The notes under the pieces are model-generated. The model searched no databases, was not told where the DNA came from, and saw only the letters and a list, made by a program, of their open reading frames with translations. Positions 30,684 to 38,526 of a DNA stretch of 64,000 nucleotides are shown in pieces. Origin of the DNA: Nitrosospira sp. NpAV. GTDB lineage: Bacteria; Pseudomonadota; Gammaproteobacteria; Burkholderiales; Nitrosomonadaceae. The stretch's first letter is position 1. Each line of letters starts with the position of its first letter. The stretch spans positions 1 through 64,000 of the forward strand of contig NZ_JXQM01000013.1 of assembly GCF_000832065.1 (NCBI RefSeq). The letters are read 5' to 3'. Both the position numbers and the translations under genes were made by a program.

Positions 30684-31121
30684 ATGGCTGATATAGAGAA
30701 ATCAGTTCTGGTCGGCTATTCCGCGAGCCAGATGTTTGCGCTGGTTGACGCAGTCGAAGCGTATCCCGATTTTCTGCCGTGGTGCGGCGGTTCATCCGTT
30801 CGCCATCAGAACGAAACCGTTACCCACGCGACCGTCATGATCAACTATCATCATATCAAGCACAGCTTCACTACCGAGAATACCCGGTATCCCCCGGAAT
30901 TGATCAACATCACCCTGCTGGACGGACCTTTCCAGAACCTGGATGGCCATTGGCGTTTCATCCCTCTGGCGGAAGATGCCTGCAAGATAGAGTTCCGCCT
31001 ACACTACACCTTCTCGCACATATTTCTGGAGAAGCTGGTAGGGCCGGTGTTTTTCATTATCGCCAACAGTTTCGTGGAAGCATTTATCGCACGGGCGGAA
31101 GCGGTCTATGGACATTCCTGA
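30684..31121 (+). CDS. ratA: RatA / COQ10-like START-domain protein
   Basis: A 145-residue single-domain protein of the polyketide cyclase/START fold (MADIEKSVLVGYSASQMFAL, VEAYPDFLPWCGGSSVRHQN, FIPLAEDACKIEFRLHYTFS). E. coli RatA was reported to block 70S ribosome association, and homologues of the family (COQ10) bind ubiquinone. Which role applies here is not decided by sequence. It overlaps rnfH by 14 bases, the usual ratAB order. Confidence 0.9.
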   Translation: MADIEKSVLVGYSASQMFALVDAVEAYPDFLPWCGGSSVRHQNETVTHATVMINYHHIKHSFTTENTRYPPELINITLLDGPFQNLDGHWRFIPLAEDACKIEFRLHYTFSHIFLEKLVGPVFFIIANSFVEAFIARAEAVYGHS

Positions 31122-31455
31122 ATGCGCAATAGAGATCGAAGTCGTTTATGCATTGCCCGACAATCAGCTTATGCGGCGGTTGAGTTTGCCGGCTGGCGCC
31201 ACTGCGCGGCAAGCAGTGGCGCTTTCCGGAATCATCAGCCTATGTCCGGAAATTGACCTCTCGCAAAACAAGCTGGGCGTATTTGGCAAACTGGTCAAAG
31301 CCGATGCGATCCTGCGTGATCGCGATCGTGTGGAAATCTACCGGCCATTGGCCGTCGATCCTAGAGAGGCTCGCAGAAAACGCACGGAAGATTTCAAGGC
31401 AATGAAGAAAAATAGAATGGTGGGCATGGATACATCCAAGAGCGGGCGCCTGTAA
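31108..31455 (+). CDS. rnfH: RnfH family ubiquitin-like protein (RatB)
   Basis: A 115-residue protein with a beta-grasp, ubiquitin-like core (IEIEVVYALPDNQLMRRLSL, LSQNKLGVFGKLVKADAILR, RDRVEIYRPLAVDPREARRK) typical of RnfH/YfjF. The role is not well defined. It overlaps ratA and lies upstream of guaB, separated by about 250 bases. Confidence 0.92.
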   Translation: MDIPECAIEIEVVYALPDNQLMRRLSLPAGATARQAVALSGIISLCPEIDLSQNKLGVFGKLVKADAILRDRDRVEIYRPLAVDPREARRKRTEDFKAMKKNRMVGMDTSKSGRL

Positions 31456-31672
31456 ATGGCGGGCAGACAATGCAGCTATCCGATTCCGGTGCACCCCTCT
31501 CTCATGACTTTCGATAACTCTAAATCCGGCGGTTGATTACTCATTTTCCGGATCGACGCCGCCATTTAAATAGGTTTTCCCTACTCTTCGATTTTCACGG
31601 TTATGGGGAGATTCTTCTACACCAGGATCACGAACCATCAAGATCAGGGTCCCCGTAACCTCCGTGTTTCGC

Positions 31673-31678
31673 TATAAT
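31673..31678 (+). promoter_or_regulatory. Consensus -10 box upstream of guaB
   Basis: A perfect TATAAT lies 24 bases before the guaB start, in the context CGCTATAATGCCGCTTT. The ccm operon -10 box at 18168 has nearly the same surroundings (CGCTATAATCCCGCTTT). No clear -35 box is visible at 17 bases. Confidence 0.5.
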
Positions 31679-31702
31679 GCCGCTTTGTGAAGGATCAATA
31701 TC

Positions 31703-33163
31703 ATGCGATTGGTTGAAAAAGCCCTGACCTTTGACGATGTTTTGCTGCTTCCCGCCCACTCCGTGGTTCTGCCACGCAATGTTAATTTAGCCACTCGGCT
31801 CACTCGCGCAATTTCTCTCAATATCCCGCTGGTTTCCGCCGCCATGGATACCGTAACCGACTCGCGGCTTGCCATTGCCCTAGCGCAGGAAGGCGGCATC
31901 GGCATCGTCCACAAGAATATGCCGGCAGAATACCAGGCGGCGCATGTCGCCAAAGTCAAACGCTTCGAAAGCGGTGTGGTCAAGGAACCCATCACCATTC
32001 CCCCGGACATGACGGTGCGTGAGGTGCTCAGTCTCATTCATAAGTACAAGATATCCGGTTTGCCGGTGGTGGAAGGCTCGAAAGTCGTGGGTATCGTCAC
32101 CAACCGGGATCTGCGCTTCGAAACCAACCTGGATCAGCCCATCAAGAATATCATGACGCTGAAAGAGCGGCTGGTGACGGTGAAGGAAGGCACCACGCGC
32201 GAAGAAGCCATGGCATTGTTGCATAAATACCGGCTGGAAAGAGTATTGGTGGTGAATAGCGATTTCGAATTATGCGGATTAATCACCGTCAAGGACATTG
32301 TCAAAACCTCGGAGCATCCCAATGCCTGCAAGGATGACCTGGGTCGTTTGCGCGTCGGAGCCGCGATTGGTGTCGGCGAAGGCAGCGAGGAACGCGCGGA
32401 GGCCCTGGCCGAGGCAGGAGTGGACGTGATTGTGGTGGATACGGCTCACGGTCATTCCCAGAGCGTGCTTGAGCGGGTACAGTGGGTAAAGAAACGCTTT
32501 CCTCAAATTCAGGTCATTGGCGGCAATATCGCCACCGCCGCCGCGGCCAGGGCGCTGGTCGACCACGGTGCCGACGGTGTCAAAGTCGGAATAGGCCCTG
32601 GCTCGATTTGCACCACGCGCATTGTCGCCGGTGTGGGCGTGCCGCAAATCACCGCGATCAAGAATGTATCGGACGCATTGAGCAATACCGGTGTGCCCTT
32701 GATTGCGGATGGAGGTATCCGTTATTCCGGGGATGTCGCCAAGGCAATCGCAGCCGGCGCCAGCTCTGTAATGTTGGGTGGATTGTTCGCAGGTACAGAG
32801 GAATCACCCGGGGAAATCGAGCTTTTTCAGGGACGCTCCTATAAAACCTATCGCGGCATGGGCTCGCTTTCCGCCATGCAGCAAGGTTCAAGCGATCGCT
32901 ATTTCCAGCAGGCCGAAAAGGATGCGGAGAAACTGGTGCCCGAGGGCGTGGAAGGGCGCGTACCTTTCAAAGGCAGCGTAATCGCCGTGATCCACCAGCT
33001 CATCGGCGGGATACGCTCGGGCATGGGCTATCTCGGCTGTGCGACCATTGATGACATGCATGCCAAAGCCGAGTTCATCGAGATCACCTCCGCCGGTATC
33101 CGCGAATCGCACGTTCATAACGTCCAGATTACCAAGGAGGCACCCAATTATCACGTGGAATAG
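31703..33163 (+). CDS. guaB: IMP dehydrogenase
   Basis: A 486-residue NAD-dependent enzyme converting IMP to XMP, the committed step to GMP. The TIM barrel is interrupted by two CBS domains at about residues 95-205 ([40 protein letters not shown]). The catalytic Cys is in [17 protein letters not shown], and the flap motif is [11 protein letters not shown]. Length is canonical. guaA follows 161 bases later on the same strand, with a dispersed repeat element between them. Confidence 0.98.
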   Translation: MRLVEKALTFDDVLLLPAHSVVLPRNVNLATRLTRAISLNIPLVSAAMDTVTDSRLAIALAQEGGIGIVHKNMPAEYQAAHVAKVKRFESGVVKEPITIPPDMTVREVLSLIHKYKISGLPVVEGSKVVGIVTNRDLRFETNLDQPIKNIMTLKERLVTVKEGTTREEAMALLHKYRLERVLVVNSDFELCGLITVKDIVKTSEHPNACKDDLGRLRVGAAIGVGEGSEERAEALAEAGVDVIVVDTAHGHSQSVLERVQWVKKRFPQIQVIGGNIATAAAARALVDHGADGVKVGIGPGSICTTRIVAGVGVPQITAIKNVSDALSNTGVPLIADGGIRYSGDVAKAIAAGASSVMLGGLFAGTEESPGEIELFQGRSYKTYRGMGSLSAMQQGSSDRYFQQAEKDAEKLVPEGVEGRVPFKGSVIAVIHQLIGGIRSGMGYLGCATIDDMHAKAEFIEITSAGIRESHVHNVQITKEAPNYHVE

Positions 33164-33165
33164 TT

Positions 33166-33264
33166 AAAAAGTGACCAGATTGCCGCAATGCCGCGTTGCT
33201 CATCGTGGCATATGAATACTATGCGCCTCCTCGCCCCTTGCCTGACGCTAATCTAGTCATTTTT
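33166..33264 (-). repeat. Dispersed 99-bp copy of the tandem-array element (MITE-like)
   Basis: The reverse complement of this stretch matches the complete unit at 28913-29010, with scattered differences: GTCAGGCAAGGGGCGAGGAG aligns with GCCAGGCAAGGCGCGAGGAG, followed by CGCATAGTATTCATATG. Its ends are inverted repeats, AAAAAGTGACCAGATT at 33166-33181 and AATCTAGTCATTTTT at 33250-33264. It starts two bases after the guaB stop codon and lies in the guaB-guaA spacer. Confidence 0.85.
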
Positions 33265-33324
33265 GACATTTCCCCGTGGTTTTGCCTGTTTGAAACTGCG
33301 ATTTAAGGATTTCTGACGCGCCCC

Positions 33325-34887
33325 ATGCATCAAAAGATACTCATCCTGGACTTCGGTTCCCAATATACCCAGTTGATTGCCCGCCGCGTCCGGGAAACCA
33401 ATGTCTATTGCGAAGTTCATCCATGCGACGTCAGTTCGCAATTCATCCATGACTTTGCACCGCGAGGCATCATTCTTTCCGGCGGCCCCGATTCCGTTGC
33501 GGAGGACGAAACGCCGCGCGCCCCGCAAATTGTTTTCGAGCTAGATATTCCAGTACTGGGAATTTGCTACGGTATGCAGGCGATGGCGGCGCAGCTGGGC
33601 GGCGCGGTCGAAACCTCGAAAGTACGGGAGTTTGGCTATGCTGAGGTGCGGGCGGGAGGTCAAACCGCGCTGATGCGTGATATTCACGATCGTACCGATG
33701 CGGAAGGCGAGCCAGTTCTGGATGTATGGATGAGCCATGGCGACAAGGTAACGGCGCTTCCTCCCGGTTTCAAGGTGATGACCAGCAATGCCGCCACGCC
33801 GAATGCGGCCATAGCCGATGAGGTTCGCAAGTTTTATGGCATGCAATTCCACCCCGAGGTCACCCATACCCTGCAAGGTAAAGCCATTATCGAGCGGTTC
33901 GCACATGAGATTTGCGGAGTCGGTTATGACTGGAACATGCCCGATTTCATGGAGGAGGCGATCGGCAGAATTCGCTCTGAAGTGGGCATGGATGAAGTCA
34001 TTCTGGGTTTGTCTGGGGGTGTTGATTCATCGGTCGCAGCGGCACTTATTCATCGTGCAATCGGAAAACAGCTTACTTGCGTATTTGTGGATAATGGCCT
34101 GTTGCGGTTAAACGAGGCCCGGCAGGTAATGGATACGTTTAGCAGGAACCTGGGTGTAAAAGTCATCCACGTCGACGCCGGCGAAGACTTTCTCGGCCAC
34201 CTGCAAGGCATTGCCGATCCCGAACAAAAGCGCCGTATCATCGGCCGGGAGTTTGTAGAAGTATTTCAGCGCGAAGCCGCCCGGATCGCCAATGCCCGTT
34301 GGCTTGCCCAGGGAACGATTTATCCGGATGTGATTGAATCCGCCGGCGGTAAAACAAAGAAAGCCCATACCATCAAATCCCATCATAATGTAGGCGGTCT
34401 ACCCGACACACTGCATTTGAAGTTGCTGGAACCCCTGCGTGAACTGTTCAAGGATGAGGTGCGTGAACTTGGCCTCGCGCTGGGCCTGCCGCACGATATG
34501 GTGTATCGCCACCCCTTTCCCGGCCCTGGCCTAGGTGTTCGCATTCTGGGGGAAGTCAAGTACGAATACGCCGAGTTGCTGCGGCATGCCGATGCGATTT
34601 TTATCGAAGAATTACGTACTTCCGGCTGGTATGAAAAAGCATCGCAAGCCTTTGCCGTCTTCCTGCCGGTAAAGTCCGTGGGCGTAATGGGCGATGGACG
34701 CACCTACGATTACGTGGTGGCATTGAGAGCGGTAAAAACGGAAGACTTTATGACTGCCCACTGGGTGGAGCTCCCCTATGCCCTGCTGGCTAGGATTTCC
34801 AATCGCATTGTGAATGAGGTTCGCGGCATCAATCGCGTGGTGTACGATATCTCCGGCAAGCCACCCGCAACCATTGAGTGGGAGTAA
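33325..34887 (+). CDS. guaA: GMP synthase (glutamine-hydrolysing)
   Basis: A 520-residue enzyme making GMP from XMP. The N-terminal class I amidotransferase has its nucleophile in [16 protein letters not shown] and the His/Glu pair in [14 protein letters not shown]. The ATP pyrophosphatase domain has the PP-loop [15 protein letters not shown], and the dimerisation domain ends in the typical [18 protein letters not shown]. The start [20 protein letters not shown] is canonical. Confidence 0.98.
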   Translation: MHQKILILDFGSQYTQLIARRVRETNVYCEVHPCDVSSQFIHDFAPRGIILSGGPDSVAEDETPRAPQIVFELDIPVLGICYGMQAMAAQLGGAVETSKVREFGYAEVRAGGQTALMRDIHDRTDAEGEPVLDVWMSHGDKVTALPPGFKVMTSNAATPNAAIADEVRKFYGMQFHPEVTHTLQGKAIIERFAHEICGVGYDWNMPDFMEEAIGRIRSEVGMDEVILGLSGGVDSSVAAALIHRAIGKQLTCVFVDNGLLRLNEARQVMDTFSRNLGVKVIHVDAGEDFLGHLQGIADPEQKRRIIGREFVEVFQREAARIANARWLAQGTIYPDVIESAGGKTKKAHTIKSHHNVGGLPDTLHLKLLEPLRELFKDEVRELGLALGLPHDMVYRHPFPGPGLGVRILGEVKYEYAELLRHADAIFIEELRTSGWYEKASQAFAVFLPVKSVGVMGDGRTYDYVVALRAVKTEDFMTAHWVELPYALLARISNRIVNEVRGINRVVYDISGKPPATIEWE

Positions 34888-34897
34888 ATTTGCATCA

Positions 34898-34922
34898 ATC
34901 GAAGTTTTTCAGCAACTTCGAT
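34898..34922. terminator. Stem-loop after guaA
   Basis: ATCGAAGTT and AACTTCGAT form a perfect 9-bp stem with a 7-base loop, 11 bases after the guaA stop. No U-tract follows on the plus strand, so termination may be inefficient or factor-assisted. Confidence 0.55.
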
Positions 34923-34971
34923 AAAGGATATTGGTTTTAATCTTACGAAACCAGTTCTATAATCCTATTCG

Positions 34972-35607
34972 ATGAAGATAAATGCCATATCCGTCGCTCT
35001 TCTGCCGCTCCTGTTTCTCGGCGAGCCGGTGCTGGCCGAAGGGGAAAAACAGGCAGAGAAATTAAACGCGTCATCAGGGGTGAATCCGGTCCCCCAGATT
35101 GCCCAGCGGCACGATACCGACATTAGGGTTAAAGTTGAAAATGATGGTGAGCAAATCATCATAAACGCAACTTTTACTGTTCCGGTCGAGCCCCAGCTGG
35201 CCTGGGCAGTGCTGACAGACTTCGATAACATACCCAATTTTATTTCCAGCGTCCAGTCCAGTAAAGTTGTCGGAAGATCGGGCAACGATGTGCATGTCGC
35301 CCAATATGCAGTGGAAAAATATGCCTTTCTAACGATTTCGCTTGAATCAGTGCGAAAGATTAATTTGACCCCTTTCAGGAAGATCCACGAACGCATGATC
35401 AGCGGCAGCATGCGTAAAATGGAAGAAACAACGCAACTATTGCCGGAGGGGAATCACACGCGTATCGTCTACCGCGCAGAGATTATTCCTGATGTCTGGA
35501 TTCTGCGGTTTATAGGACCCCATTTCATCGAGAACGAAGCGCAAAAGCAATTTCAGGAAATATCCAACGAAATAATGAGAAGAAAACGGGTACTCGCCAG
35601 CGGATAG
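34972..35607 (+). CDS. Exported SRPBCC/START-like protein
   Basis: A 211-residue protein with an N-terminal signal peptide (AISVALLPLLFLGEPVLAEG) and a START/COQ10-like domain (FTVPVEPQLAWAVLTDFDNI, PNFISSVQSSKVVGRSGNDV, HTRIVYRAEIIPDVWILRFI). Such domains bind lipids or quinones in a deep pocket. Export to the periplasm suggests a ligand-carrying role there. It is distinct from the cytoplasmic RatA at 30684. No operon partner is adjacent. Confidence 0.82.
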   Translation: MKINAISVALLPLLFLGEPVLAEGEKQAEKLNASSGVNPVPQIAQRHDTDIRVKVENDGEQIIINATFTVPVEPQLAWAVLTDFDNIPNFISSVQSSKVVGRSGNDVHVAQYAVEKYAFLTISLESVRKINLTPFRKIHERMISGSMRKMEETTQLLPEGNHTRIVYRAEIIPDVWILRFIGPHFIENEAQKQFQEISNEIMRRKRVLASG

Positions 35608-35719
35608 TGTACCGGTAGTTCGGCGGGATGAAGAGTGAGATTTCTTGGGTACGGAGGGAAGGTTTCCTCTCCACGCCCGCCCGGCGGCGAGCGTGCTGGA
35701 AACCAGAATCCCCGATCCC

Positions 35720-35869
35720 CTACAGAGGCCTGCGGCCACTAATGACTCTAAGTAACACAACCACGATGGCGATTACCAGCAGAACGTGGATAAAGCCACC
35801 CATGGTATAAGAACTCACCAGCCCCAGCAGCCATAAAATGATCAGAACGACAGCAACGGTATAGAGCAT
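35720..35869 (-). CDS. Lmo0937/DUF5670-type small membrane protein
   Basis: A 49-residue peptide beginning MLYTVAVVLIILWLLGLVSS and ending in LLRVISGRRPL. It has two hydrophobic helices with a YTMGGFIHVLL turn, the pattern of the lmo0937 family of stress-associated small membrane proteins. The coding frame begins at the ATG at 35869, preceded by a good AAGGAG site (GAAAGGAGAATATC), and stops with TAG at 35720. Function is unknown. CsbD and BON proteins follow upstream on the same strand. Confidence 0.85.
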   Translation of the reverse strand: MLYTVAVVLIILWLLGLVSSYTMGGFIHVLLVIAIVVVLLRVISGRRPL

Positions 35870-35982
35870 GATATTCTCCTTTCATGTTTTAACCTGGTTA
35901 TGAATATCCCCATTCGCCCAGATATAAGAACTATCGCCATTCAAGAGTAATTTGCCTGGAGAGCGCTGCCGGATTCTATTCC

Positions 35983-36201
35983 TTATTTAGGAGGATATAC
36001 GTCCTTCTGGTTTTTTTCCCAGGTGGAAATCTGCTTTTCCGCCTCCTCCTTTGTAATCCCGTACGATTCCTGAATCTTCCCCGAGAGCTGATCCCGTTTT
36101 CCCGCAATCACATCGAGATGATCGTCGGTCAGCTTGCCCCACTGTTCCTTGACTTTACCCTTGAATTGTTTCCAGTTACCTTCAACTTGATCCCAGTTCA
36201 T
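35983..36201 (-). CDS. CsbD family stress protein
   Basis: A 72-residue hydrophilic protein with the full CsbD pattern: MNWDQVEGNWKQFKGKVKEQ, WGKLTDDHLDVIAGKRDQLS and a GKIQESYGITKEEAEKQI tail. CsbD-like proteins are induced by general stress in many bacteria, with no defined activity. A GGAG site (ATGGAAGGAGTGAAAA) precedes the ATG. It belongs to a run of small stress or envelope genes on the minus strand (35.7-36.9 kb). Confidence 0.93.
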   Translation of the reverse strand: MNWDQVEGNWKQFKGKVKEQWGKLTDDHLDVIAGKRDQLSGKIQESYGITKEEAEKQISTWEKNQKDVYPPK

Positions 36202-36306
36202 TTTTCACTCCTTCCATATGGTTTAATTGGATAATTAAGGTGTAGCAACTCTATTTCTACATTCCATTAGCTTGATGCGCATTTCCGGCTGATTGAGTGT
36301 TTTTTC

Positions 36307-36894
36307 TTACTTCTTGATCTCCAGTTCATTAATAACATTCTTCACGCCCTCAACCCCGCGCGCAATCGTCGTCGCCTGGTCGATCTGAGTCTGATTGTTC
36401 ACAAAACCGCTAAGCTGAACCTCGCCGTCGCGCGTAACCGCAGCGATATCCAAACTCTTGATACCCTCATCGGTAAGCAACGCAGCCTTCACTTTAGTGG
36501 TAATGACAGCATCATCTATTTTGTCGCCTATCGTCGTCGCGGAAGTTTTTAAGTCCATCTTGTTATCCACGTTTTTAACACCCTGGACACCTTTGGCGAC
36601 TGCAATGGCGCGATCAATCTGGGTCTGGTTATCCACAAAACCGCTAAGTTGAACCTCGCCCTTGCGCGTCTCGACCTTGATATCAAGGCCCTTGACACCT
36701 TCATCGGCAAGCAGCGCGGCTTTCACCTTGGTAGTGATGGTGCCGTCATCAATTTCCGTTCCTACCGTGGTTTTAGCCGCGGGTTCAGGCCCTGCGGGGG
36801 CAGCCGCCTTCTCACCGCTTTTTCCGCAACCGGCAATGGATAGCGCGCTGACAAGCGTGATGGCGACAACGAGTAATCTATTTTGGGTATACAT
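36307..36894 (-). CDS. Lipoprotein with two BON domains
   Basis: A 195-residue exported lipoprotein. The signal peptide ends in a lipobox (LVSALSIAGCGKSGEKAAAP) and is followed by two tandem BON domains of about 70 residues each. The repeats are nearly identical: DDGTITTKVKAALLADEGVK and DDAVITTKVKAALLTDEGIK, then VQLSGFVDNQTQIDRAIAVA and VQLSGFVNNQTQIDQATTIA. BON domains bind phospholipid in OsmY- and Kbp-like proteins. The repeat suggests internal duplication. A related single-BON lipoprotein lies at 55588. Confidence 0.9.
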   Translation of the reverse strand: MYTQNRLLVVAITLVSALSIAGCGKSGEKAAAPAGPEPAAKTTVGTEIDDGTITTKVKAALLADEGVKGLDIKVETRKGEVQLSGFVDNQTQIDRAIAVAKGVQGVKNVDNKMDLKTSATTIGDKIDDAVITTKVKAALLTDEGIKSLDIAAVTRDGEVQLSGFVNNQTQIDQATTIARGVEGVKNVINELEIKK

Positions 36895-37203
36895 GCTTTT
36901 TCTCCATGATTGAATTGAAACTCCCGGCAGGCTGCTACAGGCATACTCTGCTCAACGGTTGCAATCATCCCTTTTAGATGCCAACTGATCCGTGCGGTGA
37001 CACACATAATCGGGAAAAATGCCAAATGAAGTTTTGGCTGCTCAATTAGAGCAAACGGCGGGAAGTAAAAAGGATGATCGACGGGAGTGGCGCGACTAAA
37101 GACTTGAAAGGGAAGTGAGGATGATTCTAGATCGCCCGGCTATTGGCCGGGTCAAGCCATGTCTTATTACCAGTCCCGCCGATGACGCGTGGCTCAGGTC
37201 GCG
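36895..37203. other. Spacer between the BON lipoprotein and the sulfate-binding protein gene
   Basis: About 310 bases without a gene-length frame. It presumably holds the promoter of the BON lipoprotein, which reads leftward, and the 3' region of the sulfate-binding protein gene. No clear terminator hairpin was found. Confidence 0.35.
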
Positions 37204-38202
37204 TTATTTGGCTTGTATCTGATCAAAAACGCCGCCATTGGCAAAGTGCGTAAGTTCCGCCAATCTCCAGCCACCAAAAACTTCATCAATGGTGAACAGA
37301 TCCACGGATGGAAATTGCATCGCGTATTTTGCGGCTATTTTCTCATCACGTGGGCGGTAGTAATGTTTGCCTGCGATATCCTGCGCCTTGGCGGTATGGA
37401 GATACTCAACATAAGCCTTGGCTACTTCGCGCTCACCACCCGCCACCATGTTGTCCACGATACTGAGGGAGGGTTCGGCCAGGATTGACATGGTCGGGGT
37501 GACTATCTCAAACTTGTCGCCATTGTGGCCTCTGAGAACCCGGTGGGCTTCGTTTTCCCATGTCAGCAGAACATCGCCGGTGCCATGCTCGACAAAATTT
37601 GTCATCGCATTGCGGGTGCCGGAATCCAGGGTTTTGACATTGGCAAACAATTTCCCGACAAATTCAAGTGCATTCGCTGCGCTCCCGCCAGGTTGCTGGA
37701 GCGCGTATCCCCAAGCCGCGAGATAATTCCAGCGCGCGTCGCTTGAAGTTTTTGGATTGGACGTGATCACCTCGACACCCGGCCGTATGAGATCATCCCA
37801 GTCTTTTAGCTGCTTGGGGTTGCCCTTGCGTACCAGAAACACAACGGTCGAAGTATAGGGCGAGCTGTTCGGTGAGGATCCTTGCCAATCCGGCAACGTG
37901 AAGCGGGTATTCTTTTTGAGTGCCTCGGCATCATACGATAAAGCGAGTGTGACAACGCCAAGCCCATCCATAACGGCGCGTACCGGCACACCCGATTCAC
38001 TATGGGCCTGTTTGATCGTAACGGTTACACCGGATCGCGCTTTCCAGTGTCTGGCGAATGCCTCATTGAGATCCTCATACATTTCCCATGCGGGATCAGA
38101 TTTATGGTTATAAGAAATGGTATGCAAAGCGGCTGCGGCCACTCCTAAACTAAGTAGAATTACAAGGAGCGCAAAAATAAAACGGGAGTGATATAAACTC
38201 AT
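37204..38202 (-). CDS. Sulfate-type ABC transporter substrate-binding protein
   Basis: A 332-residue periplasmic binding protein of the Sbp/CysP group. After the signal peptide (SRFIFALLVILLSLGVAAAA) come the family motifs KSDPAWEMYEDLNEAFARHW, QAHSESGVPVRAVMDGLGVV, WDDLIRPGVEVITSNPKTSS and HYYRPRD. The ligand is sulfate or a close oxyanion such as thiosulfate or molybdate by family. GGAGG is eight bases before the ATG at 38202; an ATG at 38208 is also in frame. No permease or ATPase gene is adjacent. Confidence 0.9.
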   Translation of the reverse strand: MSLYHSRFIFALLVILLSLGVAAAALHTISYNHKSDPAWEMYEDLNEAFARHWKARSGVTVTIKQAHSESGVPVRAVMDGLGVVTLALSYDAEALKKNTRFTLPDWQGSSPNSSPYTSTVVFLVRKGNPKQLKDWDDLIRPGVEVITSNPKTSSDARWNYLAAWGYALQQPGGSAANALEFVGKLFANVKTLDSGTRNAMTNFVEHGTGDVLLTWENEAHRVLRGHNGDKFEIVTPTMSILAEPSLSIVDNMVAGGEREVAKAYVEYLHTAKAQDIAGKHYYRPRDEKIAAKYAMQFPSVDLFTIDEVFGGWRLAELTHFANGGVFDQIQAK

Positions 38203-38208
38203 TTTCAT

Positions 38209-38526
38209 TTCCTCCAGAGTAATTACCAGAAATAAAATTTAGCATTTGTTTATTTCACGGGCGTTGCATAAAAATGAAGAAATTGAGTAACCCGTTTTAC
38301 CTTGCGTCGCCCCGCAAGTGCATACTGGAAATTCTGCTAACTGGAAATTCTCGCGTGCTCAAACGATTACGATGAATCATGGTACGGTAGCTCACAGCCC
38401 GAAATGCCCCCAGTCCTGGAGGGGCGGAAATCTGGATTCAGAAAATAAATGGCAATCCAGGCACCGCCAAGTATAGAATTTTGGCTGCGACAGCGTTGGT
38501 GAGACTAGCGAACGGAGTAAACCCCG
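38209..38526. other. Divergent spacer upstream of the hybrid kinase
   Basis: About 320 bases between divergent starts. It holds a small GC-rich hairpin (GCCCC then GGGGC at about 38406-38426) and no gene-length frame. I looked for a known riboswitch class and could not match one. Confidence 0.35.

Noticed and set aside
38380-38526. Riboswitch upstream of the hybrid kinase
   Set aside because: A small hairpin is present, but no conserved core of a known class (c-di-GMP, cobalamin, glycine, SAM) could be matched.
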